Source: Cymbidium sinense (Eukaryota; Streptophyta; Magnoliopsida; Asparagales; Orchidaceae). From it: a stretch of DNA of 64,000 nucleotides. The number at the start of each line of letters is the position of its first letter. Position 1 is the first letter of the stretch. A model generated the notes under the pieces. That model was not told the origin of the DNA, did no database searches, and saw only the letters and a program-made list of their open reading frames with translations. Below, in pieces: positions 48,818 to 60,540 of this stretch. The stretch lies in NCBI GenBank assembly GCA_021442155.1, contig CM038221.1:151147601-151211600 (forward strand), in the 5' to 3' direction. A program made the translations under genes and the position numbers.

Positions 48818-51800
48818 TGTTGACCTCATTTTTAGAATGAGCTCTCAACCCCTCCATCTTAGACATAGGGCTCCTCTTAGAGTTTAAGAGTTCCTTAGTC
48901 TTAAGACACATCTAGTGATTAGGTGGAAACTCAACCTAGCCCTAGAGACTTGGAAGAGTTAGCCATAGGAATAGGTCATGCCTTAGGGGTGTTAGGAAAA
49001 CTTCCTACCTTTAGCTTGAACCATTACTCACCTTCCTCCCTTCAAGTCAAACTCCAAATCAACCCTATTTGATTTTCTCCAAACTCAAATCAACTCCACA
49101 TGATTGAAATCCATGATTGAAACCTATGAATGAAATTTTCTATGTTCCTTAATTTCCCTCTTGAGGACTTAGCCTAAATCATGATCAAATTAATTTAAAC
49201 TCATGAGATTTTCTCATAATCCATTTATATTCTCATTTATATTCACATGTATAAATGAAATATAAATTCAAACCAATCAAACTAAACTCAAAATTCAAAA
49301 TCAATTCATAAATATTTCCTAAGTCCCTTAAGTTTTTCATTATGGACTTAGCCTAAATCATGCTCAAATAAATTCAAATTAATGGGATTTTCTCATAACT
49401 CATTTATGTTTTCATGTATACTCACATATATAAATGAAATATAAATATAAATCAATCAAACCAAATTCAAAAATTCAAACTTCAAACTCTAAAAATTTCC
49501 TAAGTCCTTTAAATTCCCTCTTAAGGACCTAGCCTAAATCATGATCAAATCAATTCAAACTCATGAGATTTTCTCATAATCCATTTATATTCTCATTTAT
49601 ATTCACATGTATAAATGAAATATAAATTCAAACCAAGTCAAACCTAAGGGTTGACCAACTCAACACTTAGCCAAAATGAAACCTAAATTAGCCAAAATCC
49701 ACCATAGGCCAAATTGATTGAAACCATTGATCTAAGTTCATTCATGAACTATGTATGAACTTGACCAAGTCAACATTTGAGCCTAACCTAGCCCAATTGG
49801 CCACTTGAGTTGACCCAAGTTGACCTAACTTGACCTAAAAAAGTCAAAAATTGATTGAACAAAACTTGATCACAAGCCAATCACTGACTTAGCCCAATTG
49901 ACCTTGAACCCAACTTGACCTAAATGGGTCATGTTGAACCAAATTCAAACATAACCAAAATTGATTGGAAATAAAGATACCATTCCACTTCATATGACTA
50001 ACCAAACCTAAACTTACCCATGACCTAGCTCAAATAGGTCAAATGGGTCAAATTGGTCAACTTGATCCATTTGACCTAAATGAAGTTATATGAGCCAAAC
50101 TCCAAACTAAGCTAAATTGAATCAAACCAAAGCCACCAAAACATTTCAAATGGTCATATGAACTTGATCCAACCCTTGGTTTGACCCAATTTGACTAATT
50201 GGTCAACTTGACCCAAGTTGACCCATTTTGACCTAAATGGGTCAACATGAGCCAAACCAAATCACATGAACTTGAAATCCAATGAAACTTGGCCAAACCC
50301 ATTTTCTCAACATACCCAACATATTCAAATTCAAAATTTAGCCAAATGGCCATTCTACCCCTAGGCCATAAAATAAAGTTTGGTCAAATCCATGGGGAAT
50401 TTGGTCAAGCCCTCTTCATATCAAATTGGTACCTTCCAAATAGGTCAAGTGAACCCTACGGAGGATGGTGCACCCATCCCAATGGGTTTGGGTCATCCCA
50501 AATGGACCCAAGGTGAAACCTGACCCCTAGCTCAAATTGGCTAATTTGAAAATCTCCCCCCACTCAATTTGAAGCACTTGGGAGGTTACCAATCCATTCC
50601 TAAGCTTAAACCAACCATGTTCCAACTCCAAACAGCCCAAACAACTCTTTCCATATGGTCAATTGGATTAAAATGATAACCATAGCTTCGGTCATCCGAT
50701 TGCCATAGAAGGAGATAAACTCCCCCTAATTCAATTCAATTCACACATCCTCATTGTTGATTAAGTGCTAGAGAGTGTTAGGAACCATCAGAGAGCAATA
50801 TTAAGCTTCCTAGGAGGGAATTGAAATCAGTATTCTCAAATTTCATCCTTTGAAAATAGGGGAGCTCCATAGAATTCCTAATTTCCTCTTCACTCAAAAC
50901 CACTTCAATTCTCTTTGCACACTCCACCAAAAGATCAAGTTGAGTCTACTCAACACCTTTCCTAAGCTCCAAAGGTAAGGAGAGGTTCATCTAGATCAAA
51001 ACCAAGCTCACAAGCAAGGGTAGTTGGTCCAAAGAGCAAAGTACCCAACCTTAAGAGCTAATTCTCTCACCACAGCTTTGTCTCAACCAGACGAAGCTCC
51101 TCTAAGAGAATTGAGCACCGGTGATCACCTCTGATGAGGTATGCCATTTTTTGACCACTAGACCTAAGGGGTGTTGGTCTTTTGTGAAAGAAAGTGTCAT
51201 GGCATGATTATTAAACCTGTTGGATAGGATTTCCATTAATGTATGATGGTGTGAGCAAAAGTTTATCCTAATCCAAGCTCAATCGAGCTCGGATCAAGGC
51301 TTAGATCATGGATGGTCTCCATTAATCCTCAGGGAAGAGTAGGGATAATCCCAACCATCCATCCACACATATTGGATGGACGGACGAGATTAAACGCACA
51401 TTTTAAAAATCAATTTGTCCTTTTAAAATCATAGGGTGATTCCTAGCCGGTCGATCCTTGATCGAATGTCGAGTATCAAATCGTGTCCCACCACCACACG
51501 CTTGCCGTGATGAGACATTTAAGTAAACGCCGCGATGCGTGTAAAAGCTACGGCCCGCCGTAGCTTGTGTGTGCTAAGGGATTTAATTAGGTTTTAATTA
51601 ATTCTAATTTGTCCTCTAAGCTTTAAAAATTCATATCTCCTTAAATAAAAATTAGAAAAATTTTGAGGCAAATGTTTTTTTAAAGATAATTCAATCTAGA
51701 ATATTCTAAAAATAGTTTTAATGGATTTTAAATTGTATCTTTCTCTAATTTTTCCTTTTAATGGAAATTTTATTTTTCTGATTACTACTTAATTAATCCC

Positions 51801-54800
51801 CTGATTAATTCCAAATTTCTTGGGTACGTTTTGAGGGATGACCGCTACCTCCCCTAATTTTCTTGGTATTTATCAAAGGATTAATTGGGAGAATTGCAAA
51901 TGTATTTTGTAATTATCCTCTTAATGTAATTAAGAATAATTAAGGGTTTGATTAGTGTTTTAATCTTTTATTGAAGTTGATTAAGGTCAGATCTAGTGAA
52001 TAGAAGGCTTAGGAAATAATTTTTGGGTATTTCCCCTAAGCTAATCCCTAAACCCCCTTTTTCTTTCCTTAATCCTCGCTTAAATAAGGGTTAATTCATT
52101 AATTACCCTCTTAATTAATTTCTAAAATTTCTAAAAGTTTCCAGAACTTAATTAATCTACTTTGGGTAGACCATAGGTGTTCAAGAGCCTAAGTTCAATT
52201 AAAGAAATCAAAACCCAACTCATTTGTGTGAGGGGTGTTTTGAAATTACTTAAGTTAAACTCCTTAGCTTAATTAATCATTAATCATGAGCCAAATTGCA
52301 TTAGGCCATTTTCTTTCTAGGTGCATTGAAAATTTAAATTCCTTGTGAGATTTTATGTCATCTCATTGGCTCATAATTACTTGGTTGACTATGCTAAGGT
52401 GGTGTAGGTAAGGATTAATTAACTTGTTTAATTTATACCATAATCTAATCAAAATCTAAAAATGAATCTAATCATCTAAAAATTAAACAAAAATATCAAA
52501 CACATGTGGAAATGGGTTAGGAACTCAACTCACATTTTCAAAATTAAATCAAACTCTAAATCAAATAAAAATTATCTTAAATAAACTTTGATTTACTTTA
52601 AGCTTTCTTATTTCATAAGATTGCCTTTAGGATTTAATTGAAGTGAATCTATTTACATGCTTTCATTGTTTTAATTCTTCCCCAATATATTAAATATGTG
52701 TGTCTAGTGGTTTCATGCATTCATACTTTCAAAATTCAAATTTAAAATGAAAAAAAATTATTTTATGTCAAATTTGCATGTGTTGGCTAAAGTAGAAATA
52801 TGAGTGGCTATTATCACTATTAAATTCAATTTATTTTCAAAATATGAATCAATTATGAAAACTAAAAGTGTGTTACTTTTATTTTAATTATAAGCTTGCA
52901 TGTGAGTAAGATATAAGGATGTGCTTAGTATATGTTTTTCTTTTCTTCTTTTTCAGTATAGTTTTGAATATGATTTGGTAAGATGTATGGTTCATTTGAA
53001 AATAACCTAACACTTGCCTAATTCTATATCCTATTCATTCCTATACTATTACTTAAGAAGGATACCTATGCTTGCACATATAAATTGCATAAACAAAATG
53101 AATTAACTAATACAAATTTTTACATTCTTTCTTTTTCATTCATTTCTTTTATATACATGTTTGTATTTAAGGAAAGTGGTATATTAGTCTAGAGAATCCT
53201 GAGGTTACAAGGCTTTAAGTAGCTCTATGTAGGTCTTATACCTTACACCTTTGGTTAACAATGGTGTTGTACTCACTTATGCCTTTCTTACTTTCATGTG
53301 TGGATGTGAAAATTGGATAAGAAATCCCTTTTCTACTTAATGAAAATCATGCATCATAACTTCCAAATTTCCTTAAATAAATTACTTAGCATGCATCATA
53401 AAGTGTGTTAAACATTCTCATTTGTATGTATAGATATGCTTAGGACTCATTCATTTGCATGTTATACATGTTGGGAAAGAAATGAAGTGATGTATATTTT
53501 ATGAATTTAGTTCATTTTATTTAATCTTAAAATGCCTTTCTTTTTGAATGGGTTTGTTTAGAGTTCATCTAAACTTAGGATTAATTAAAAGACTTAATCA
53601 AAACATTCACTAAATAAAACTAAAATGTGAATCTACTTTAGAAATTACTTAGGTTAGGGAAGGAAAGAGAAGTTCTCTTCTCTTTTCCTCTATTTATAAC
53701 TTAGTAATTAATTGTAGGATCCATTTGAACCTAATCAAAACATGAAATAAAATCAATCCAAAATAAAAAAAAATCACTTAAATGAAACCCACCTCTAAGT
53801 TGAACAAGCTTCACGCTTAGAAAATTCTAACTTAAAGCCATAACTAAGCATACCAATTCAAACCTCCAAAGCACTGACATTAGGCTAAGTCACCACTTTT
53901 AGCTTTAGTTTAGGGCGGTGCATGGTTTGATGCTTGATTTTATTTTGTGATATATGTTTTAGACTGGATGTTAGGATTAATGTACGTAAAATGAATGGTA
54001 GGATGATCTTAGTCTAACCATTATTTTTTGCAGGGGATTGTGCTTAAGGGCGCTATAATAAATAAAAATATAAATGCTTTTACTATGCAGGTGCTTATAC
54101 CCCTAAGCATAATCCAATAGGCTTGGTGGACTTAGTCACCCATGTGTGGGGTGATAAGTAATATACATGCTTAGGACTTTTGTGGTTTATTTAACTAACC
54201 TTTATTTTGCAAGTATTAGTTAGATTTACTTTTCCTTTTCATGTAAATTTTGCAATTAAGATTTTGGAATGATTGTTATGGGGATTAGGATGAAAATTAT
54301 TCATAAGATCTCATATTATGCACCATGCGAATCCTTGGAGCATCTATCTTCCAACCATCCAAAAAGAAGATCCAAAGAATAAAGAAGAAAAGAAGAAGAA
54401 AGAAGAAAAAAAGAATAAAAAAATGAAGCTTGAAGACCCCCATAATAATGAATTCCTTATAATTGTATTTAATCATTTATAATCTAGGTTGTATAAGGGT
54501 AGAGCTTAGCTACCCAATTTGTTTTCAGGTTTGTGTGGTACCCGACCACACTTGGCCTCTTAATCTTTTGTGATTAGCTTTATAAATTGATTGATGATTT
54601 ATTTAGCTTGTGCACTAAGTGACATCTTTTTCTAGTTTCTTTCTTGCTTTATGTATGGCCTGGATGTGGATTAGGCTCTTTGGGAAAAATAAATCTTTTA
54701 CCAAACTTAATAACTCAAAATTAAAAATAAATAATTCATAACCTCACCTAAAGCTTAGGTTTAAAATCAAGATAAAAGAATTAGCATCCCCTTAGCCAGA

Positions 54801-56033
54801 TGAGTACTTCTTTTATAACATCATGCACAAATGCATCTAGCTTCACTCTTGATTGGAGGGCTTCTACCTTTTTTAGAGAAACTTGACTTTACCTTTGAGA
54901 ACCATGGTGGAAATACACCTCCTTCCTTCCCGCTGATTTTAGCCAATAACTTTATTTCTCATGTATTAACATATGAATCCTATTAGTTTGAGTCAAAATA
55001 ATTGTCCAAAAATAAATAATAAAATGAAATCTGAATTGTATTAGATTTAGGCCATTTGAAGCATGTCCTTACATAATCTAATCTCTTTAGGAAGTGAGTT
55101 TAAGGACTTAGCCTCTTTCTAAATAAATAATAGCCTAGTATCTTGCATAAAGCATATGACTTGCCTACATGTATTTAAAATCATAGGAGGAGTTAGTTGG
55201 CTGCCACCCCCAGGTGGTTGTAAGTCCAAGCAGTCGGGTGATTTGTCCTCTCTTGTGGAGGTAAATCAAATGCCTATTTTCACCTTAGATTTAGGTTATG
55301 CTTTTGACCCTCACCGAAGCTCCCTATATTTAGGTTCTAAGGTTGCTTCTCCCCCTTTGTGGGCCATAAGCTTAAATCCTCACCTCTTAGGCTTTTCCAT
55401 AATCTTGTGTTGTGAAATCATAAGCCCTAAATTTCTAATAAAAAATGTAACTCAAATAAATTAAATCAATTTCAAAAATGTAAAGCTTAACCATAGGATA
55501 GTTTGAGATGCTCGCTAGGCTTCCTAGCATCGTGGGCATCTCCTATTTATTTTTCTTTTAGCTTCGATAATAACTCCATCTCTTTGATTACTCCCATTTG
55601 ATCTCAAAAAAGAACAAATCGATTGATAGTCCTTTCCTATTGAAATATTTGAAGACAACAATCATTTATATTAATCAAGAGTATTCCTAAGGATCCCATC
55701 CCTTAGGATGTAATTAACTATGGGGCTTGTCCTTGTAGGGAACTTAATGAATCCAATTTAAAATAAATCCTGCTTTACTTTTCCATGTAAAGTAGGAGAA
55801 GAATCTATGGTACATATGTAGACCCATTATCCTTAGGAGTCCTTATTGAGGTGATTAGGTCCATTAAAGGGCAGTGACTTCTATCTCCCAAGATAGTACA
55901 CTATTCTTTGATGACGTATGTGATCACCTAAATAAGCACATCAACAGATCTGCATGGAGTCCCAAAAAGTATGAATTTTATATTCTTACTTTTTACCATA
56001 GAAGAAGGCGACCATATAGAAATTGTTCACCCA
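48818..56033 (+). mobile_element. 5' LTR of element IV (about 7,216 bp), plus orientation
   Basis: It starts TGTTGACCTCATTTTTAG and ends near TATAGAAATTGTTCACCCA, matching the 3' terminus of the LTR at 1954. TACCC at 48813-48817 would be the left target duplication. Order of parts: conserved first 200 bp, three AT-dyad repeats (49130-49640), W-box tract (49620-50250), GAGCTC dyad (51276), CpG-rich block (51440-51580), stem-loop (53662-53688), GA-rich tract (54356-54430). The 3' boundary is placed by comparison, so it could shift by a few bases. No convincing primer binding site follows. Confidence 0.88.
51440..51580 (+). promoter_or_regulatory. CpG-rich block with hairpin in the LTR of element IV
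   Basis: It is the counterpart of 6400-6560 and is rich in CpG. At 51545-51566 it holds a perfect hairpin with 9-bp arms AAGCTACGG and CCGTAGCTT around CCCG. A weak TATA-like ATTTAAGTAAA lies near 51518. It is a candidate promoter by position and composition only. Confidence 0.35.
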
Positions 56034-56389
56034 TAAATTTTAACTAATCGAGATGGTTCATCTCTCCTTGGTAAATGATCGTCTTCCATCGATAGTGGGT
56101 TTGTACTTTGGTATGAATCCAAGACTATCTTTCTTTTCATTATCACTTAGCTTATTTCATTCTTAAGTTGAGTTAGATAATGTCTTTAGGTTTTAGGATT
56201 TCACTCTATGTTGGTCTCAAAAACCCCGTTGGGTTCTCCAATGGGTAAAAATAAAAAGATCTAAATGAACAGAAAATATTTAAATACTTCATCCTTATCA
56301 TTTTTATGATAAGGAAAGTTTCATTCTAAAATAATAAAGACAAAATAAATTTTCCATAAGAACTTTGCTTTTCAAAAAACATTTTTTTC
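56034..56389 (+). other. First part of the element IV leader
   Basis: A stretch of about 350 bp after the 5' LTR without gene or clear repeat. A primer binding site should lie at its start, but no sequence beginning TGG and resembling a tRNA 3' end is found directly after the LTR. The stretch AACCCCGTTGGGTTCTCC near 56224 contains a small dyad. Otherwise I see nothing in it. Confidence 0.5.
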
Positions 56390-59240
56390 AGAAAATGCAC
56401 ATAATAAAATATTTTTCCACAAACATTTTCTTAAATCACCCTCATTTAACAATTCTCAAAATTATTACATGTAGGAATTTTCAAAAATAAAACTAACAAA
56501 ATCTTCCAAAAGCACAAATGAACATCTTCCTTCAATTCATTTTGATGAAGATTTTGTTTTCAAAATAAAATGAACATTCATTTTTCAAAAAGTCAAAATC
56601 AAAATCAAAAATAAAGTTTTCAAAAAGCACATATGAACCTTTCAATTCAATGCACTCACACTTATTGAATGGAAGTTTCATTTTCAAATAAAATTAAATT
56701 TTTCAAAAGCACATATGAACATCTTCATTTAATATACTCAAATCTATTGAATGAAGATTTCATTCCCAACTAAAAATGATTTCATTTGGAAATCCCACTT
56801 AAACATATCCCACATATGATTAAGTTGGAATTCCCTCTTTCAAAAAGCAATAATCGCACACAAAACAAAATTTTTACATTTCAAAATTAAGATTAATTCC
56901 CATTTTTTACATACCCAAATTTGTTGAATGGAAATCTTCTTTTCAAAAATTGGAACGTAACAATCATATTTTCAAAATTCAAAACACATTTGGAACTTCA
57001 TTTAGCATGCTCGAATTTGTTAAGTGAAGTTTCCAAATTCAAAACAAAAAAATTTTCAAACACATTTGGAACTTCGTTTAGCATACTCAAATTTGCTGAA
57101 GTCTCCAAATCCAAAATCTCAAAGACATTTTGGAACTTCATTTAGCATACTCAAATTTGTTAAATGAAGTCTCCAAACCCAAAATAAAATAAAACATATT
57201 AATTTTCAACAATTGCTAATTGAAGTCTCCAAATCCAAAATCAAAAATTTTTAAACATATTTGGAACTTCATTTTAGCATACTCAAATGTGCTAAGTAAA
57301 GTTTCCAAATCCAAAATCAAAAATTATCAAACACATTTGGAATTTCATTTAGCATACCCAAATTTTCTAAGTGAAGTCTCCAAATCTAAAATCAAATAAG
57401 TTTTCCAAACACTATTTGGAACTTCATTTAGCATACTCAAATTTTCTAAGTGAAGTCTCCAAATTCCAAAACCAAAAATTTTCAAACATCTTTGGAACTT
57501 CATTTAGCATACTCAAATTTGCTAAGCGAAGTCTCCAAATTCAAAATCAAAAATTTTCAAACATATTTGGAACTTCATTTAGCATACTCAAATTTGTTAA
57601 ATGAAGTCTCCAAATCCAAAAACAAAAACATTTTTCCAAACATATTTGGAACTTCATTTAGAATACTCAAATTTGCTAAGTGAAGTTTCCAAATCTAAAA
57701 TCAAAAAATTTCAAATACATTTGGAACTTCATTTAGCATACTCAAATTTGCTAAGTGAAGTCTCCAAATCCAAAATCAAAAATTTCCAAACACATTTGGA
57801 ACTTCATTTAGAATACTCAAATTTGCTAAGTGAAGTCTCCAAATCTAAAATCAAAATTTTCAAACACATTTGGAACTTCATTTAGCATACTCAAATTTGC
57901 TAAGTGAAGTCTCCAAATCCAAAATAAAAAATTTCCAAATAGATTTAGAATTTCATTTAGCATACTCAAATTTGCTAAGTGAAGTCTCCAAATCTAAAAT
58001 CTAAAATTTCCAAACATATTTTGAAACTTTATTTAGCATACTCAAATTTGCTAAGTGAAGTCTCCTAATCTAAAATCAAGAAGTTTTCCAAACACATTTT
58101 GAAACTTCATTTTAGCATACTCAAATTTGCTAAGTGAAATCTCCAAATCCAAAATCAAAAAGTTTTCAAACACATTTTGAAACCTCATTTAGCATACTTA
58201 AATTTGCTAAGTGAAGTCTCCAAATCCAAAATCCAAAATTTTCAAACATTTTTGGAACTTGATTTAGCATACTCAAATTTGTTAAGTGAAGTCTCTAAAT
58301 CTAGAATAAAAAATTTTCAAACACATTTTGGAACTTCATTTAGCATACTCAAATTTTCTAAGTGAAGTCCCAAAACAAAATTTTCAAACATATTTGAACT
58401 TCATTTAGCATACCCAAATTTGCTAAGTGAAGTCTCCAAAAAAAAAAAAAAAAAATTCAAGCACCTTTTGAACTTCATTCTTTAGCATACCAAAGAAGAA
58501 GTTTCCATTTTCAAAACCAAAAACACAACAAAATTTTGAACACATCTTTTGAATTTCATTTAGCATACTCAATTTGCTAAGTGAAATTTCCATTTCAAAA
58601 TTATGGACTTCACCTTTAGCATACCATATTTGCTAAAGTAAAGTCTCCACTTTCAAACAAATCAAAACAAAAATAAAACACATTTACGATTTCCTTAGCA
58701 TACCCTAAATTTGCAAAGGATCCTACTTTTTAAAAAATCAAAACATTCAAAAATAAACGAAACACTTAGGATTTTCTTAGCATACTCAAATTTTCTAAGA
58801 ATCCTATTTTCCAAAATCAAACAAAACACACTTGGATTCTTCACTTAGCATACCTAAATTTGCTAAGTAAGAATTCTAATTTTCCAAAATCAAACAATAA
58901 TTCACAAAAAAAAACCACCACTTTCAACCACTTCACTTAGCATACCCAAATTTTTTAAGTAAAATTCCAAAATCACCAAACAAAAATAAAATCAATTAAC
59001 CCTTACTTTAACATACCCAAATTAACCCTTACTGTTAAAGGAAAGGGTCCTCAAATCAAAAATCTAAATTCAAACAAACATGAACCTATAGAAGCATCCT
59101 TCTCAGTATATTTGAATCCATCTTTTAGCATACCCAAATTTATTGAAGTTGGATTCATATTCAAAAATTCTTCTTTCAATAAAATTTCTAAACTTCTAAA
59201 ATCTATTTGAACCCTACTTAACACTTCCAATTTGTTGGAT
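56390..59240 (+). repeat. Tandem stem-loop array in the leader of element IV
   Basis: About 20 units of 74-79 bp run from about 56990 to 58440, with more diverged units before (from about 56520) and after (to 59240). The consensus unit has a left arm GGAACTTCATTTAGCA, loop TACTCAAATT, right arm TGCTAAGTGAAGTCTCC, then an A-rich spacer with CAAAATCAAAAATTTTC. In diverged units the arms change together: ATCTTCATTTAATA with TATTGAATGAAGAT (56721-56758); TAGGATTTTCTTAG with CTAAGAATCCTA (near 58770); GATTCTTCACTTAGCA with TGCTAAGTAAGAATTC (58835-58876). The loop is nearly constant. Open frames across it (for example 57601-57885) are by-products of the repeats. Confidence 0.88.
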
Positions 59241-59381
59241 GCGAGTTCAAATTTTCAATTCAAATTCAAAAATCAACAAAGACAAAAATCTAATCCAAGC
59301 TCATTTCCTATTGCAGATTCTCACCATCAGTGACAGTACAGCTACAGTGCAATTTTTCTCAATCTTTGTAGTTAATCTAAA
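59241..59381 (+). other. Pre-gag leader segment of element IV
   Basis: About 140 bp between the last hairpin unit and the gag start. It contains CTCATTTCCTATTGCAG near 59302-59318, which resembles a plant 3' splice site; the element I counterpart keeps the pyrimidines but not the AG. Otherwise nothing is recognised. Confidence 0.4.
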
Positions 59382-60540
59382 ATGGTAGGCTCACAGAACT
59401 TTATTTCTACTTTCCCTCATGGTATGGATTTGGCTTTGGACCAAGCCAACTTTCCCCGATTGGATCCTACACACTTTATCCACTTTGGTAGGATTGGGGG
59501 AGGATTACATGTGAGGGCACTCATGACCCAAGAGACCATGGTGACCGCGTAAGCCGTCATCCGATGATTCTACCTTTCACTCGACATCTCCTCAAGAAGA
59601 AAGCGGGTAATCCCACTGTTTTAGCAGAGTAGTACAGAATGCCAACCCCAATTTTAGTGCGCCCCATGGTTTCTCGTGCTGCCCTAGTGAGGGCTAACAC
59701 CCTCTCATCTGTACCCTCTAAGGGTAAGGCTCCCCTAATCTCAAGGATTGCCCCCTACTTTTATGGGTCTAGCTCACTCCTCCCATCCTACCAGACATAA
59801 CATAAGAACAAGAAATGATCAAGATCACACTAGGATTGCTGGGAGATGGAGGCAGCCTGCTCACCGGAGAGTTCTGCTCACTTCACCACTTTACAGAAAC
59901 CGCCCATCCTCTCGGGTCAAACAGAGAGGATGTTAGAGGATTCATCACCTCCACCAATGGTACAAGATCGCCAGATTACTAGGAGTAGGAGGTCGACGCC
60001 ACCTTCTCTTATTGCTAGTAGAGCATACGTGCAGTCTGAAGCTCAATTTGATCTGAGATTCATTATCCCCCATATGGGGAAACATATCCATCAGGAGAGT
60101 GCCAGAGAGGCCCATACATTTTCTCACATTACCAATAGGGAGAGGCAGAGGTTCAGTCCGGCCGCACTTATTGATTTTCCATCTCTGGGTACCGAAAATC
60201 CTACTTATTTGGGACTCCATCATAGAGGACCTGCATAGAGAGTGGTGTCTCCACCCCACCACTCTACCCCTTGTCCTCCATCACCATTCCAGGTCCCAGC
60301 ATCTCCAATTCCATCAAAGGCCATGAAGGTCATATCTGGGGAGAAGCGCACCCCATTGGTGATCCAGCTATGGCCGAGGGATCCTACCCCATCTACACCG
60401 CCTATTGTAGTGAGGTCGAGCTCTGTCACTCAACCTTCTGCCCCAGTGGTGGTGCAAAAGGAGTGGAGACCTGGCATCATGGTCATCCCTTCATCAACTC
60501 CACCAGTATAGTAGGAGGTGGAGATGGTGATAGTTGTTTC
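59382..60540 (+). pseudogene. gag: N-terminal gag/ORF1-like region of element IV
   Basis: ATG at 59382 opens a 56-codon frame with STFPHGMDLALDQANFPRLD and FIHFG, ending at a stop at 59550-59552. It aligns with the opening of element II (46642 downward). The rest lies in shifted frames: a basic, arginine-rich part (59846-60238), then a proline/serine/threonine-rich part (60242-60511) with PSPFQVPASPIPSKAMK, shared with element II near 45640. No domain is recognised beyond the shared module. A stop so early means no full-length product. Confidence 0.7.

Noticed and set aside
56034..56060. Primer binding site after the 5' LTR of element IV
   Set aside because: No stretch beginning TGG and complementary to a plausible tRNA 3' end could be recognised; not reported as a feature.
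56921..58365. Series of open frames of 60-94 codons with a repeating LELHLAYSNLLSEVSK pattern
   Set aside because: The pattern is simply the 75-bp repeat read in frame; unit lengths of 74-79 bp shift the frame and no start or conserved frame is kept over the array.
56390..59240. Repeat-spacer look of a CRISPR array
   Set aside because: The genome is a plant, the spacers are themselves related A-rich repeats, and the repeats drift gradually; there are no cas genes.
59945..60262. Minus-strand open frame of 105 codons
   Set aside because: It lies opposite the gag spacer of element IV; the plus-strand frames match elements I and II, so this is a shadow.
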